Assembly (NCBI GenBank): GCA_028707405.1
Contig: JAQWBH010000001.1
Span: 32,735-96,734, forward strand
Reading direction: 5' to 3'
Length of the DNA: 64,000 nucleotides
Source of the DNA: Parabacteroides sp.
GTDB lineage: Bacteria; Bacteroidota; Bacteroidia; Bacteroidales; Tannerellaceae
Made by a program: the position numbers and the translations under genes. Below the pieces are notes generated by a model. That model was given only the letters and a program-made list of their open reading frames with translations. It did not search any database and was not told the origin of the DNA. Numbering within the stretch: the first letter of the stretch is position 1; each line of letters opens with the position of its first letter. Shown one piece after another: positions 1-7,710 of this stretch.

Positions 1-54
1 TACAGTATTGCGGCTTCAAAGAGTTGTTTCTGATTTTTAATTACTTTTCTTTTT

Positions 55-2316
55 TTAATATTCGGCGTATTGGTCGGATGTATCGGGGATGTAGCCAAAC
101 CCTACATCATCTGAATACTTCTCTGTAATTAAATTGTATACAGGAACGGTCTTTATATAATATCTTTCGCAGTCGCAATTATGTACTAATATACCATTTG
201 CAAAATACTCATGCGCGTCCTCCACGGTAAGGTTATAGACTGCCATTTTCACGTTTTCTTCCTTCACTTGCACAACTTCTGGAACAGTATCTACGTTTTG
301 AATATTTATTAGCTGTGAATTCATTCCCACATTGCTCACAAACAAAAATCTTTTCATCGATCTTAGAAGCCCTTCTCCAAGCAGATTTACAAGCATTCGA
401 ACAGAACCGTGCCGTATCCTTTCTAGTGATATCTTCAAATTCCTTACCACACTGCTCGCATATCCTTTTAATCGGAGTTCTAAGTTTATAAATTTCTTTT
501 CCGTGGTCAGAATGCCATTTCCATCCCGTTTCCGTCCCATGCCATTCTTTAGCAAGATATCGAATCTCATCACAGTGCTTTCTTTTTCGTGCAAGGATAT
601 CGGGATCTTTATTCTGCTCATCCGCGTGCTCTTTGAGATGTTTATGTCCATCGATGCATATAAGGTTATCAAGTGAATTATTGAGTGGGTTCCCGTCCTT
701 ATGGTGGATATGATATCCTTCTGGAATTTTTCCATGTTTTGATATCCATATTTCTTGATGTAATTTTTTAACACCATTTTGAATATTTGTTGCGTTCGCG
801 GTATAATATTTTCTATGCTCCGCTCTTTTAGAACTTGGGTATCTTCGGAATTTGATTCCATTAAATTCGATTTCGTCAACGTCGGGTACTCGATGGGTGT
901 AACTTGCTGGAATAATTTATCACCATATCTTAAAGAATCCAATCGTATAAATCCTTTTCCCTCAACGAATATCGGATGGCATCCAGTGCCCGTTAACGTT
1001 TTTTTATTGTTTAATGTTAATGTGTTTACGATTTCGTTGAAATTTGTGATGCCACACGCCGCGACTTCTTTATATCCATCCCGTGTTAAAACTTTATCCC
1101 CTTGTTGTATTTGTTCAATTGGTATATTCCCATAACTTGTGGTAATAAAAGTCCCAGCGATAAAACAGCAGTGGTCGTTCTGTTTAATTGGTTTATCTTC
1201 CCCTCGTTGTGCAGCCTTGATATCCCAAACATATCCGGATTTTTCCCTTATATTACCCTTGCATGATGGGTCAATCTGGATTAAATCAAGAGAATAACCT
1301 GACGAAACTTCCCGTATTCCATCTAATACATTATTATCCGCATCTTGTACGCTTAATCCACATTTAGCTAATTCGACCTTGAATGATGCGGCGGATGGAT
1401 CTACGATCACACTCCATACCTCTTCAGAACCAATGAACTCAATTAAATCCTGCGCATATTCAGAATCGGTTTTTTGTCTGCCATGCTCCTTAGAGTCATA
1501 GTAATATTCCTTTTTAAGATATCTCTTCCGCCCATCATTCCCCCACAACTGAAATACACATGGATTATTGGTGCCATAGTCAACCGATACGTGCTTAGAG
1601 GTTATATTGTTCCAAATTTCATCAGGTATTGGAGATACATGTCTATCCGCGCTGAACATGTCATAGATCGCACCTTCTGCTAAAACCCATTGCCCTAGAA
1701 TATATCTCTTATAAAACAGTCCCGTATAGAACTGCTTCAACCTCACGACATATTCTGGAGGTAGGTTCTTATTTTCATCTAAGAAAAATTCCCATGACTT
1801 CAGTGAGATTTCATGCTCTCTATCAAGAAAGTTGGTTTTAAGCCAGTGATACGGCCCCTCCGGATTGCATGTCCCGATAAATTTTGCATCATATTCTGAA
1901 AGCCTGGATATTAACATCTGAAAAAAGTTCTCAGGCCATGTAGTGATTTCATCACCATATGCAAGAGCTAAAGTAATACCTTGAATCTTATCCACTGACT
2001 TTTCATCATACGCGCCGGCTGTATAAAAATGATGGTTGTATATTTTTCCTTCTCCGATAGTCCGGCTATATGAAAAATTCGATTTGCCTACGATGTCTTT
2101 TAGAGGCATTAGAACGTTTCTATATAGGGTTTTATCAGACTTCCCTACAAACATAATGTTAGAGTCTGGATATCGTGTCAGCAATAATAAAAAAGCAATT
2201 AACGACGAAATGGTTTTCCCAGATCGCACAGACCCGACTAGGATATTGAGAGTTTCATCGCAGTTAGCCATCACATCTATCTGTTTCGCGCTAAAGGTCC
2301 CAGGTTTAAACGACAT
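55..2316 (-). CDS. terL: Terminase large subunit (TerL) interrupted by an intein
   Basis: This is the packaging motor ATPase and nuclease of a tailed virus. The N-extein has a Walker A motif, GSVRSGKT, at residues 28-35, and a Walker B D122-E123 followed by ITTW. The C-terminal RNase H-like nuclease ends with a D-H-x-x-D-x-E-R-Y motif that is split by an intein at residues 384-713. After splicing the protein would be 423 aa, a normal TerL size. It starts 1 nt after the TerS stop, so the two are co-transcribed. The intein must splice for a working nuclease site. Family assignment is firm; splicing is inferred from intact intein end motifs. Confidence 0.93.
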   Translation of the reverse strand: MSFKPGTFSAKQIDVMANCDETLNILVGSVRSGKTISSLIAFLLLLTRYPDSNIMFVGKSDKTLYRNVLMPLKDIVGKSNFSYSRTIGEGKIYNHHFYTAGAYDEKSVDKIQGITLALAYGDEITTWPENFFQMLISRLSEYDAKFIGTCNPEGPYHWLKTNFLDREHEISLKSWEFFLDENKNLPPEYVVRLKQFYTGLFYKRYILGQWVLAEGAIYDMFSADRHVSPIPDEIWNNITSKHVSVDYGTNNPCVFQLWGNDGRKRYLKKEYYYDSKEHGRQKTDSEYAQDLIEFIGSEEVWSVIVDPSAASFKVELAKCGLSVQDADNNVLDGIREVSSGYSLDLIQIDPSCKGNIREKSGYVWDIKAAQRGEDKPIKQNDHCCFIAGTFITTSYGNIPIEQIQQGDKVLTRDGYKEVAACGITNFNEIVNTLTLNNKKTLTGTGCHPIFVEGKGFIRLDSLRYGDKLFQQVTPIEYPTLTKSNLMESNSEDTQVLKERSIENIIPRTQQIFKMVLKNYIKKYGYQNMEKFQKDIISTIRTGTHSIIHLITLYASMDINISKSTRMSRIKIPISLHEKESTVMRFDILLKNGMGRKRDGNGILTTEKKFINLELRLKGYASSVVRNLKISLERIRHGSVRMLVNLLGEGLLRSMKRFLFVSNVGMNSQLINIQNVDTVPEVVQVKEENVKMAVYNLTVEDAHEYFANGILVHNCDCERYYIKTVPVYNLITEKYSDDVGFGYIPDTSDQYAEY
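178..1167 (-). other. Intein in TerL nuclease motif (330 aa)
   Basis: The intein spans residues 384-713 of the TerL reading frame. Block A starts at C384 (CFIAGTF). Block B has the G-T-G-C-H-P-I motif with H447. Block F is VYNLTVEDAHEYFANG, and block G ends V-H-N followed by Cys +1 of the C-extein. All residues needed for class 1 splicing are visible. Removing it restores N-D-H-C-C-D-C-E-R-Y, the third acidic motif of the nuclease. The central part of this frame resembles no domain; the homing endonuclease lies there in another frame. Confidence 0.92.
233..916 (-). CDS. HNH homing endonuclease frame, out of phase inside the TerL intein
   Basis: The -1 frame relative to the intein is open for 227 codons, from just after TGA-TAA stops (917-922) to a TAA at 233-235. 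It reads as a complete HNH homing endonuclease: an N-terminal segment with FRRYPSSKRAEHRKYY, then LHQEIWISKHGKIPEG, the HNH core YHIHHKDGNPLNNSLDNL, and two C-terminal treble-clef-like zinc motifs (CEQCGKEF...CSNAC and CEQCGNEF...CSRSC). There is no ATG, GTG or TTG anywhere in the frame, so it cannot be started conventionally. It would need -1 frameshifting from the intein frame, or it reflects two compensating indels (real or sequencing). Coding content is clear; expression is unknown. Confidence 0.65.
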   Translation of the reverse strand: MIPASYTHRVPDVDEIEFNGIKFRRYPSSKRAEHRKYYTANATNIQNGVKKLHQEIWISKHGKIPEGYHIHHKDGNPLNNSLDNLICIDGHKHLKEHADEQNKDPDILARKRKHCDEIRYLAKEWHGTETGWKWHSDHGKEIYKLRTPIKRICEQCGKEFEDITRKDTARFCSNACKSAWRRASKIDEKIFVCEQCGNEFTANKYSKRRYCSRSCASEGRKRENGSL

Positions 2317-2317
2317 G

Positions 2318-2749
2318 TTATTTTCCTATCGCCGTAGCGCTGTTCATAATGGCATCTGCGAGTTCTTTTAATTTATCTTCGTCTTCTTTTACATCGGAAG
2401 GTATGACCTTGATAATGAATTCGAGATAATCTAAGAATGTGCTTCTATCTTCCGCGATGTAGTCTTTTTTGATATCCAACGCCTTGAGAGCTTGGCGTAC
2501 TACCCCCGCGCGGGTGGCATTCTCCTGTAAAAAAGTCAGTCTTTCAACTTCTTTCATGAAAGCTGGGTATTGTTTCCACCTAGATATTGCTTCTTCTGAT
2601 ACCCTCAACTCTTTTGCAATTTCTTGTTGAGAATATAAGCCAGTAGATAGCAGTCTTGCGGCTGTTTTGCGTGGGGCAGTCCAGTTCCACAGTTGATAAT
2701 TTATGACTTTTTTTTTTGGTGGTTTACCCTTTTTTTTCTGGACTGCCAT
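2318..2749 (-). CDS. terS: Terminase small subunit
   Basis: This 143-aa protein sits directly upstream of TerL and probably recognises viral DNA for packaging. It begins with a Lys-rich tail, followed at residues 30-60 by a helix-turn-helix of the PBSX/phage terminase small subunit N-terminal type (ARLLSTGLYSQQEIAKELRV, then SEEAISRWKQYP). The C-terminal half is helical and acidic, as expected for the oligomerisation region. The gene is separated from TerL by 1 nt. Assignment rests on the HTH and on its position. Confidence 0.8.
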   Translation of the reverse strand: MAVQKKKGKPPKKKVINYQLWNWTAPRKTAARLLSTGLYSQQEIAKELRVSEEAISRWKQYPAFMKEVERLTFLQENATRAGVVRQALKALDIKKDYIAEDRSTFLDYLEFIIKVIPSDVKEDEDKLKELADAIMNSATAIGK

Positions 2750-2783
2750 ATAATCACTTTTTATTTCCTAAATTATATATAGG

Positions 2784-2793
2784 TATAAATACT
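2784..2793 (+). promoter_or_regulatory. Archaeal TATA box, TATAAATACT
   Basis: TATAAATACT lies 34 nt before the start codon at 2827, in the divergent gap between terS and a plus-strand gene. The same 10-mer recurs at other promoters in this window (near 50655, 52815 and, on the minus strand, 27455). Confidence 0.6.
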
Positions 2794-2826
2794 ATATAAT
2801 TTTAACTGTTCGTCGGGTGACGTAAA

Positions 2827-3066
2827 ATGGATAATAAAACTACAGTGGATCTTAAACAATTCGAAAATGCAATTAATACATTTAATGAACATCTTAAAGC
2901 CAATTCCATAAAACGTAAAAGTTGTTACGGCTATGTATGGGTTGATCCACTCGATTATCATATTGTATACATCGAGTACGATCCAAAAATAAAAGAACAA
3001 CTTCTGAAAACCACGCTGACCCCCGACGAAAGGATGAAAGAATATAAAAAGACATTAAATGAATGA
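2827..3066 (+). CDS. Hypothetical protein, 79 aa
   Basis: Not recognised. It is a small charged protein with an N-terminal helix (VDLKQFENAINTFNEHLKA) and a central YGYVWVDPLDYHIVYIEY stretch that looks like beta strands. A GGTGA ribosome binding site lies just before the ATG, and an archaeal TATA box lies upstream. It forms a two-gene plus-strand unit inserted between the minus-strand terS and the microprotein gene, and overlaps the next gene only if that gene uses its first ATG. Confidence 0.7.
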   Translation: MDNKTTVDLKQFENAINTFNEHLKANSIKRKSCYGYVWVDPLDYHIVYIEYDPKIKEQLLKTTLTPDERMKEYKKTLNE

Positions 3067-3079
3067 TCGGAGAACAAAT

Positions 3080-3295
3080 ATGAATTCGGACACATACAAA
3101 AACACACTTCTCTCTAAAATCGCAGATTGTAACAAAAAATCCGACTACTACAAATCATTCACTGATACCGTAATAGCCGCGCTATGGCAAGGTAAAGGGG
3201 AAGGATACGAAGAGGCGCTGAAACTGTTCTATGAGGTTGAATTTAAGGAAGAAACGAAAGATGTTAAGACAAATGGTAGAAAAATTAAAAATTAA
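3080..3295 (+). CDS. Hypothetical protein, 71 aa
   Basis: Not recognised. Small helical charged protein (NTLLSKIADCNKKSDYYKSF). I prefer the ATG at 3080 because GGAG sits 7 nt upstream; an ATG at 3059 overlapping the previous gene is also possible and would add seven residues. It converges on the minus-strand microprotein gene. Confidence 0.65.
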   Translation: MNSDTYKNTLLSKIADCNKKSDYYKSFTDTVIAALWQGKGEGYEEALKLFYEVEFKEETKDVKTNGRKIKN

Positions 3296-3312
3296 AATAT
3301 AATTAACTTATT

Positions 3313-3357
3313 TTATTTCCCTTTTGGTTTCTTACCACCGCAGCCGCCTTTTGCCAT
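3313..3357 (-). CDS. 14-residue Gly/Lys-rich microprotein
   Basis: The ORF encodes MAKGGCGGKKPKGK. It is preceded by a full Shine-Dalgarno sequence, GGAGGTGA, six nt before the ATG, and its ATG overlaps the TGA of the upstream gene (TGATG). That arrangement is what translational coupling looks like, so I treat it as a real gene despite its size. A single Cys between Gly pairs and a basic tail suggest nucleic-acid or metal contact, but function is unknown. It lies between Tad2/head genes and terS. Confidence 0.55.
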   Translation of the reverse strand: MAKGGCGGKKPKGK

Positions 3358-3629
3358 CAATTCACCTCCTTTTCTTCATCCATCTTAACTAATTTATATT
3401 TCTCTCCGTCGACATATGTTATCATTTCTTTATTTACTTCTACGGGAGATTCGATATCTACTTTAGCTATCAATTCAATCGTCACCAGATTTACAGCATT
3501 ATTTACATGCGTACAAAATGTAATCCCGCGTACACATGGAATGGGAATCCCATTTAATGAAATTTCAGTCGGGAGTGGAATAACGTCATCATATTTTAAT
3601 TTCAAAGTTGGATACTTATCTGAACTCAT
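3357..3629 (-). CDS. Hypothetical virion-region protein, 90 aa
   Basis: Not recognised. It looks like a beta-rich small domain (residues about 5-85: YPTLKLKYDDVIPLP, ISLNGIPIPCVRG, VNLVTIELIAKV). The start at 3629 has a GGGAGATGA ribosome binding site; an ATG at 3644 that overlaps the Tad2 stop (TAATG) would add five residues. It lies in a tight unit between the Tad2-like gene and the 14-aa ORF, within the head/packaging cluster, so a minor structural or DNA-processing role is possible. Confidence 0.7.
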   Translation of the reverse strand: MSSDKYPTLKLKYDDVIPLPTEISLNGIPIPCVRGITFCTHVNNAVNLVTIELIAKVDIESPVEVNKEMITYVDGEKYKLVKMDEEKEVN

Positions 3630-3643
3630 GCAGTCATCTCCCA

Positions 3644-3916
3644 TTATTCAATTACTTTCCATCCAGTCGAGAATACATCCATCTGAGATATCAACCACGG
3701 ACCAAACTCACCCGTTGCATTTTTCATCATCAGATATGGAAGTACTGTTATGCGCTCTCCTTCTGGTATCCCCGTTGCTATAGACAATGCTTCATTAGCT
3801 GGAACGCCATTTGGATATCCTGGCATCATGAAAACATACATTCCTTTACCATTCCATTTTTCATTTGTGATCTTTTTACCCGCTAGGCATTCTTTAAGTG
3901 CATCTGGAAAATCCAT
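3644..3916 (-). CDS. Tad2-like Thoeris anti-defence protein (DUF2829)
   Basis: The 90-aa protein has the DUF2829 signature: an N-terminal helix ending AGKKITNEKWNGKGMYV, a middle loop, then LPYLMMKNATGEFGPW and a C-terminal S-x-x-D-x-F-S-x-G-W. DUF2829 is the family of Tad2, which sequesters cyclic ADP-ribose signals made by Thoeris defence. Whether this copy binds such signals is inference. It has its own TATA-like sequence (TTTATATAAT near 3955) and sits between the MuF-like and small structural genes. A shorter second homolog is at 52432-52647. Confidence 0.75.
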   Translation of the reverse strand: MDFPDALKECLAGKKITNEKWNGKGMYVFMMPGYPNGVPANEALSIATGIPEGERITVLPYLMMKNATGEFGPWLISQMDVFSTGWKVIE

Positions 3917-3964
3917 AATATGTCACATCCACTTATATTATACATACTTACTATTATATAAATA

Positions 3965-4654
3965 TTAAAATAAATATATCGAATATATACACTTACACGA
4001 AAAATGAGAGAGAGGAGGGGCATCATCAATCTCATAAATTTGCCCATCCATATCTTGACATATATGACATGAATTCGATCCAGTTACATGTCTTTGAACT
4101 AGACGCACATTTCCACGTTTCCAGATATGTATTCTGGATTGATGTTCTGCCACGCGAGTTTCTGTAAACGCAGCTACCGACGCCCTCTTATTTTTTGTAA
4201 GTTCTTCAATTTTGGAAAGTTCATCTTTTAATTTAGCAGGATTCCAACCTTCTTGAGTTGCCTTATCGAATATCCTAACAATTTTATCTTTAGTGTCAGA
4301 TTTGAGGTTGTTCAACCAATCCTTAAAAACAAGTTCTTCCGTGGCTCCCTTCTGAACCACTACATAAGACCCCCCTTTCTCTTTCAAGAGTTTTCTATAT
4401 TCATTTGCTGTAGATAGGGCCTCCTGTTTGACCGTAGTTGCATCTAATTTAAGAGGGGATAGTCCAGCCTCTAACCTTGCCTTATTGACTTCACCAAGCG
4501 CATAATATTGAGTTGATATATTTGTCTCAATATTCGCTTTATACAAAACTGTGATATATGCAGCAATCAACACCACAATGTTCTTGTCTATGTATTTCTC
4601 TTCCTCCGGCGATACTTCAGGAGTGGAGTCTTGTTCATCGTTAAGTAATTCCAC
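3965..4654 (-). CDS. Phage Mu gpF-like minor head protein
   Basis: The C-terminus contains the Phage_Mu_F / SPP1 gp7 signature: TETRVAEHQSRIHIWKRG, then TGSNSCHICQDMDGQIYEI and a final PPLSHFSCKC with conserved His and Cys. These proteins sit inside the head near the portal and take part in DNA ejection or head assembly. The gene lies directly downstream of the portal gene. The start is uncertain: the annotated start is a GTG, and no ATG is available in frame after the portal stop. At 229 aa it is on the short side for the family. Confidence 0.8.
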   Translation of the reverse strand: MELLNDEQDSTPEVSPEEEKYIDKNIVVLIAAYITVLYKANIETNISTQYYALGEVNKARLEAGLSPLKLDATTVKQEALSTANEYRKLLKEKGGSYVVVQKGATEELVFKDWLNNLKSDTKDKIVRIFDKATQEGWNPAKLKDELSKIEELTKNKRASVAAFTETRVAEHQSRIHIWKRGNVRLVQRHVTGSNSCHICQDMDGQIYEIDDAPPLSHFSCKCIYSIYLF

Positions 4655-4688
4655 GTCTTCCGCGTCAATCTCATCATCAGGAATAAGA

Positions 4689-6170
4689 TCACGCCCTTAA
4701 CTTCTCAAGGTCATCAAAACAATCTGATATAGCCTTAAATAGATCGTCCTTTGTTTCGGATTCAATTGTCTCTCTTGTTTTTATTGCAGCTTGATTTTCT
4801 TTAATCTGAGTAGTGTCATCCATTGTATTTTTTGATGGGTCGGGGGGGTTGTTTACACTCGGAGTATTCAAATTATTATTCGGCACTGGAGAATCAGTCT
4901 TCACTTGTTTAATTTCATCCTGCGCCTTCAAAAGAGCCTTAATTGAAATGTCCTCCATCCCGAACTTCTCACGAATTTCATTAATTTCAGCTATCGTCAA
5001 TCCTGCCTTTAAAGATGCTAAAAGTTCCTGCCCGATCTGGAAATTAAGTTGCCCATTGTCCTCTTTTATCTGAGGCATGACAATCTGAATTTTTATACCC
5101 GGGTAATAATTAAGCTCAAGAAGTTTTTCAAACATCTGCTCCCATGTTTTTTTGATGTGCGACTGCTGAGAAATGATATATGATTTCATCAGAGTACTTT
5201 CTCCAGCCGTAGAACCCCCAAGCCGGTTAGTTTCACCTATCGACAAGAATGAAGACGGGGAATAACACATTAAAATTAATTTTATAATCAAATTAATCGA
5301 ATCAACTGATATATTTGAAACTTGCCCTTTTACCTCCACTGGGTCCATCTCGGCGGGAAGTCTAAACCATACATTATTAGACAGTTTTCTAAGGATCTCA
5401 CCCATATATCCCCATCGTGACCCTTTCCCATCAGGCATTTTATCACCTGAGTTTTTCGAACTGTCTTTTATAAACAGGATATTAGCACGTTTGTTAGCTT
5501 GCATAAGCCCAGCTTTCGCAATATTCAAATCTGGAGCCAACTGATAAAAGGGGTTAAGAATTGGGACCCCATCGAGATAATAAGAGCTTTTAGGGGATTT
5601 GAAATGTTCGCAGTTTGTAAGCTCAACCTGTTTCATTTGATATGCTTTTTCCTGCCAATAATGAATTTTACCATCGTTGTCTTTCACGATCCCCTTTAAA
5701 AGTTGTCCATACACATAATTAATTGAAGAATATTGAGCAGCGTTTTTAAACGTGTTTGGGGGGAGGCAACGGACTTCATCAATTGTAACCACGTTATCTA
5801 CTTTTACATGTCCCACGGACCTTAAAAACGTCCCATAATTACACTCATCATCGTATTGAGTTTTCATTAGAGTGAGCAGGTCTATTTTATCAGCTTCGTG
5901 CCGAATAAACTCTGCAAGATCTTCACGACTTTTCCCGTTTTCAAGAGCGTTTATGATAGGGTCGCCCTGGAATATCATATTTTTAAGTGATTCTCTGATA
6001 AGATCCGCTGCCCAATGATCTTTATATTTTTCAATGTCCGTAACGGTAAGATTTTGAGTATCCCACGCTGTAAGATAATTAAAATTAGAAATGATATAAT
6101 CCTGACCTTCAGCTTCGGAAACTTTGGGAGGACTTTTTTGGGATTTTTTAAATATATTTAATATGGCCAT
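4689..6170 (-). CDS. Portal protein
   Basis: About 493 aa. Length, position next to MuF and terminase, and composition identify a portal: an N-terminal region, a central RWGYMGEILRKLSNNVWFRLP and SPSSFLSIGETNRLGGSTAGES segment, then a long helical crown and a disordered Asn/Pro-rich tail (residues about 430-470). It forms the dodecameric DNA channel at one vertex. I choose the ATG at 6170; a GTG at 6188 is an alternative. No clear ribosome binding site is seen for either, so the message may have a short leader. Confidence 0.8.
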   Translation of the reverse strand: MAILNIFKKSQKSPPKVSEAEGQDYIISNFNYLTAWDTQNLTVTDIEKYKDHWAADLIRESLKNMIFQGDPIINALENGKSREDLAEFIRHEADKIDLLTLMKTQYDDECNYGTFLRSVGHVKVDNVVTIDEVRCLPPNTFKNAAQYSSINYVYGQLLKGIVKDNDGKIHYWQEKAYQMKQVELTNCEHFKSPKSSYYLDGVPILNPFYQLAPDLNIAKAGLMQANKRANILFIKDSSKNSGDKMPDGKGSRWGYMGEILRKLSNNVWFRLPAEMDPVEVKGQVSNISVDSINLIIKLILMCYSPSSFLSIGETNRLGGSTAGESTLMKSYIISQQSHIKKTWEQMFEKLLELNYYPGIKIQIVMPQIKEDNGQLNFQIGQELLASLKAGLTIAEINEIREKFGMEDISIKALLKAQDEIKQVKTDSPVPNNNLNTPSVNNPPDPSKNTMDDTTQIKENQAAIKTRETIESETKDDLFKAISDCFDDLEKLRA

Positions 6171-6232
6171 ATAATAACATATAGACACTTGTAATATAAA
6201 AAGGTAAATATTTATTTATTAGATATAATAGT

Positions 6233-6376
6233 TTATTCAACGCCCTTTGCTATCCTAAGCAGTCTAGCAACGATTTCGCCATATGATTCATTTTTCTTTC
6301 CAAAATCGCCTAATTCATCATGCGTTTCTTTGGATACTTCCACGAACTTTTTATCTCTTTTTTTGTCCATATTCAT
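6233..6376 (-). CDS. Small RHH/antitoxin-like protein
   Basis: This 47-aa ORF reads MNMDKKRDKKFVEVSKETHD followed by ELGDFGKKNESYGEIVARLL. The pattern V-x-V-S-x-E-T-x-D-E-L, G-K-x-x-x-S-Y-x-E-I-V-x-R-L-L is typical of archaeal VapB-like/DUF7557 proteins with a ribbon-helix-helix fold. No toxin gene follows; the next gene is the portal. It may be a small DNA-binding regulator at the divergent promoter between packaging and head genes. A second ATG lies at 6370. Confidence 0.65.
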   Translation of the reverse strand: MNMDKKRDKKFVEVSKETHDELGDFGKKNESYGEIVARLLRIAKGVE

Positions 6377-6512
6377 AATACACACTTCAATATATATTAA
6401 TTTTATTTATTTGTAGTTAATTTAACTAATGTTATTTATCTTCAACGAAGTTAAACGTATGCGTTTTTAATATTACAAAATACAATTAAATTATTCACAA
6501 AGTTATATATTA

Positions 6513-6561
6513 TTGTAAGTTCATAAATGTACTTTAAAAATGTTCATTTATATAATTACAA
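6513..6561 (+). promoter_or_regulatory. Head-operon promoter with inverted repeat
   Basis: Imperfect inverted repeat arms at 6513-6531 and 6543-6561 (both of the form TTGTAAnnnnATAAATG) flank and overlap a TATA-like TTTATATAA at 6548-6556. The start codon of the head operon is at 6592, with GGAG about 9 nt upstream. The placement suggests a repressor or activator site controlling late genes. Confidence 0.5.
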
Positions 6562-6591
6562 ATTGTTAAAAATGAATATGATGGAGTATAT

Positions 6592-7710
6592 ATGATATCC
6601 ACACACGAACCCTATCAACATGAGACAATTTTAGAAGGGCTCGACTGGACTCAGCGGGGGATACTACCAGATGGGAGACTATATGAACATTATTACCCTC
6701 CCGAAGAATTTGAAAAGGCAGTGCCTCTCGCAGATAAACTCAATATAATATACGCATCTCGCCACCCAAAAGAAGTACGCGACAAAAATATAGAAGATGT
6801 ACTTTCTGAAGTCAACGGGAAATACGCCGGTTATCTTTCAAACACGATGGTCCACAATATGGGGAGTCCAAAATTCAAAACTATTTCGAATGTTGTAGAT
6901 CCAGAAGTTGAAGATAAAATCCGGAAAGGCGAAATCGCGGTATCATTTGCTTTCAAGCATGACCCGATCACTGCAAAAGGTACATTGACTGGAATAATCC
7001 CAGATCACGTTTTATTTTATGATAGAAAGCTCGGAATCCCGCAAGGCGACCCCGTAGCGATGGTTTACAATCAATCCGATTCTGAAACAATCCACTATAG
7101 CGAAAGCTATTTTGTAGGAGATATTATGACACCAGATCCAGAACCGGCAATAAAGCCGGTAGACATGGGACTCTACAATGGACTTCTTGATTTCAAAAAG
7201 AATCAGGAAGCTCTGGTAGAAAAAGAAACGACCATCATGAAACTTAATCAGGATGTCAAAGACCGTGAGGGAATAATTACCGGCCTAAAAACTGATCTTG
7301 AGAAAGCACTTGACGATACTCAGACAACCACTGCAAAATTCAATCAGGATATCGCAAATTTGACAGCAAAGTATAATCAGGATCTTGAAGCGAAGGACGC
7401 GAAAATCAAAGAACTCGAAACTAAAATCGAAAACGATAAGCTTGAAAATTTCAAGGCCAACCAGGACACCAGATGGAACAGACTTCCGAAAGGCGTTCAG
7501 GAAAAATTCGTGTCAAGAAAAGATGAATTTTTCGCAGAAACTACAGCCATGAAACTTAATCAGGATATTCTTGATTTCATGTCTCAGGGTCCTGACACAA
7601 ACAACTTGCCACCGGCTGAAGGGAGCACTACCCAAAAGCAGAACCAGGGCGATGGAAAAGTTCCGCTGGCCAAATTCGACGTTACTACGGGTACAATGGT
7701 GGCGGTTTAA
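6592..7710 (+). CDS. Prohead protease fused to scaffold (DUF2213-like)
   Basis: The N-terminal half (residues about 10-190) resembles DUF2213-type capsid maturation proteases: LDWTQRGILPDGRLYEHYYPPEEFE, SRHPKEV with a likely catalytic His, and GEIAVSFAFKH with a likely catalytic Ser. Residues about 200-330 form a coiled coil typical of a scaffold, with a recurring K-L/F/Y-N-Q-D motif. The protein is first in the head operon and overlaps the next gene (TAATG). Protease residues are my inference from position in the family pattern. Confidence 0.75.
   Translation: MISTHEPYQHETILEGLDWTQRGILPDGRLYEHYYPPEEFEKAVPLADKLNIIYASRHPKEVRDKNIEDVLSEVNGKYAGYLSNTMVHNMGSPKFKTISNVVDPEVEDKIRKGEIAVSFAFKHDPITAKGTLTGIIPDHVLFYDRKLGIPQGDPVAMVYNQSDSETIHYSESYFVGDIMTPDPEPAIKPVDMGLYNGLLDFKKNQEALVEKETTIMKLNQDVKDREGIITGLKTDLEKALDDTQTTTAKFNQDIANLTAKYNQDLEAKDAKIKELETKIENDKLENFKANQDTRWNRLPKGVQEKFVSRKDEFFAETTAMKLNQDILDFMSQGPDTNNLPPAEGSTTQKQNQGDGKVPLAKFDVTTGTMVAV

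Noticed and set aside
332..1135. Two plus-strand ORFs antisense to the TerL intein
   Set aside because: They have no recognisable domain, no ribosome binding site, and lie opposite clear coding sequence on the minus strand.
6513..6561. attachment site
   Set aside because: The inverted repeat overlaps a TATA box, and no integrase gene is visible, so an operator is more likely.
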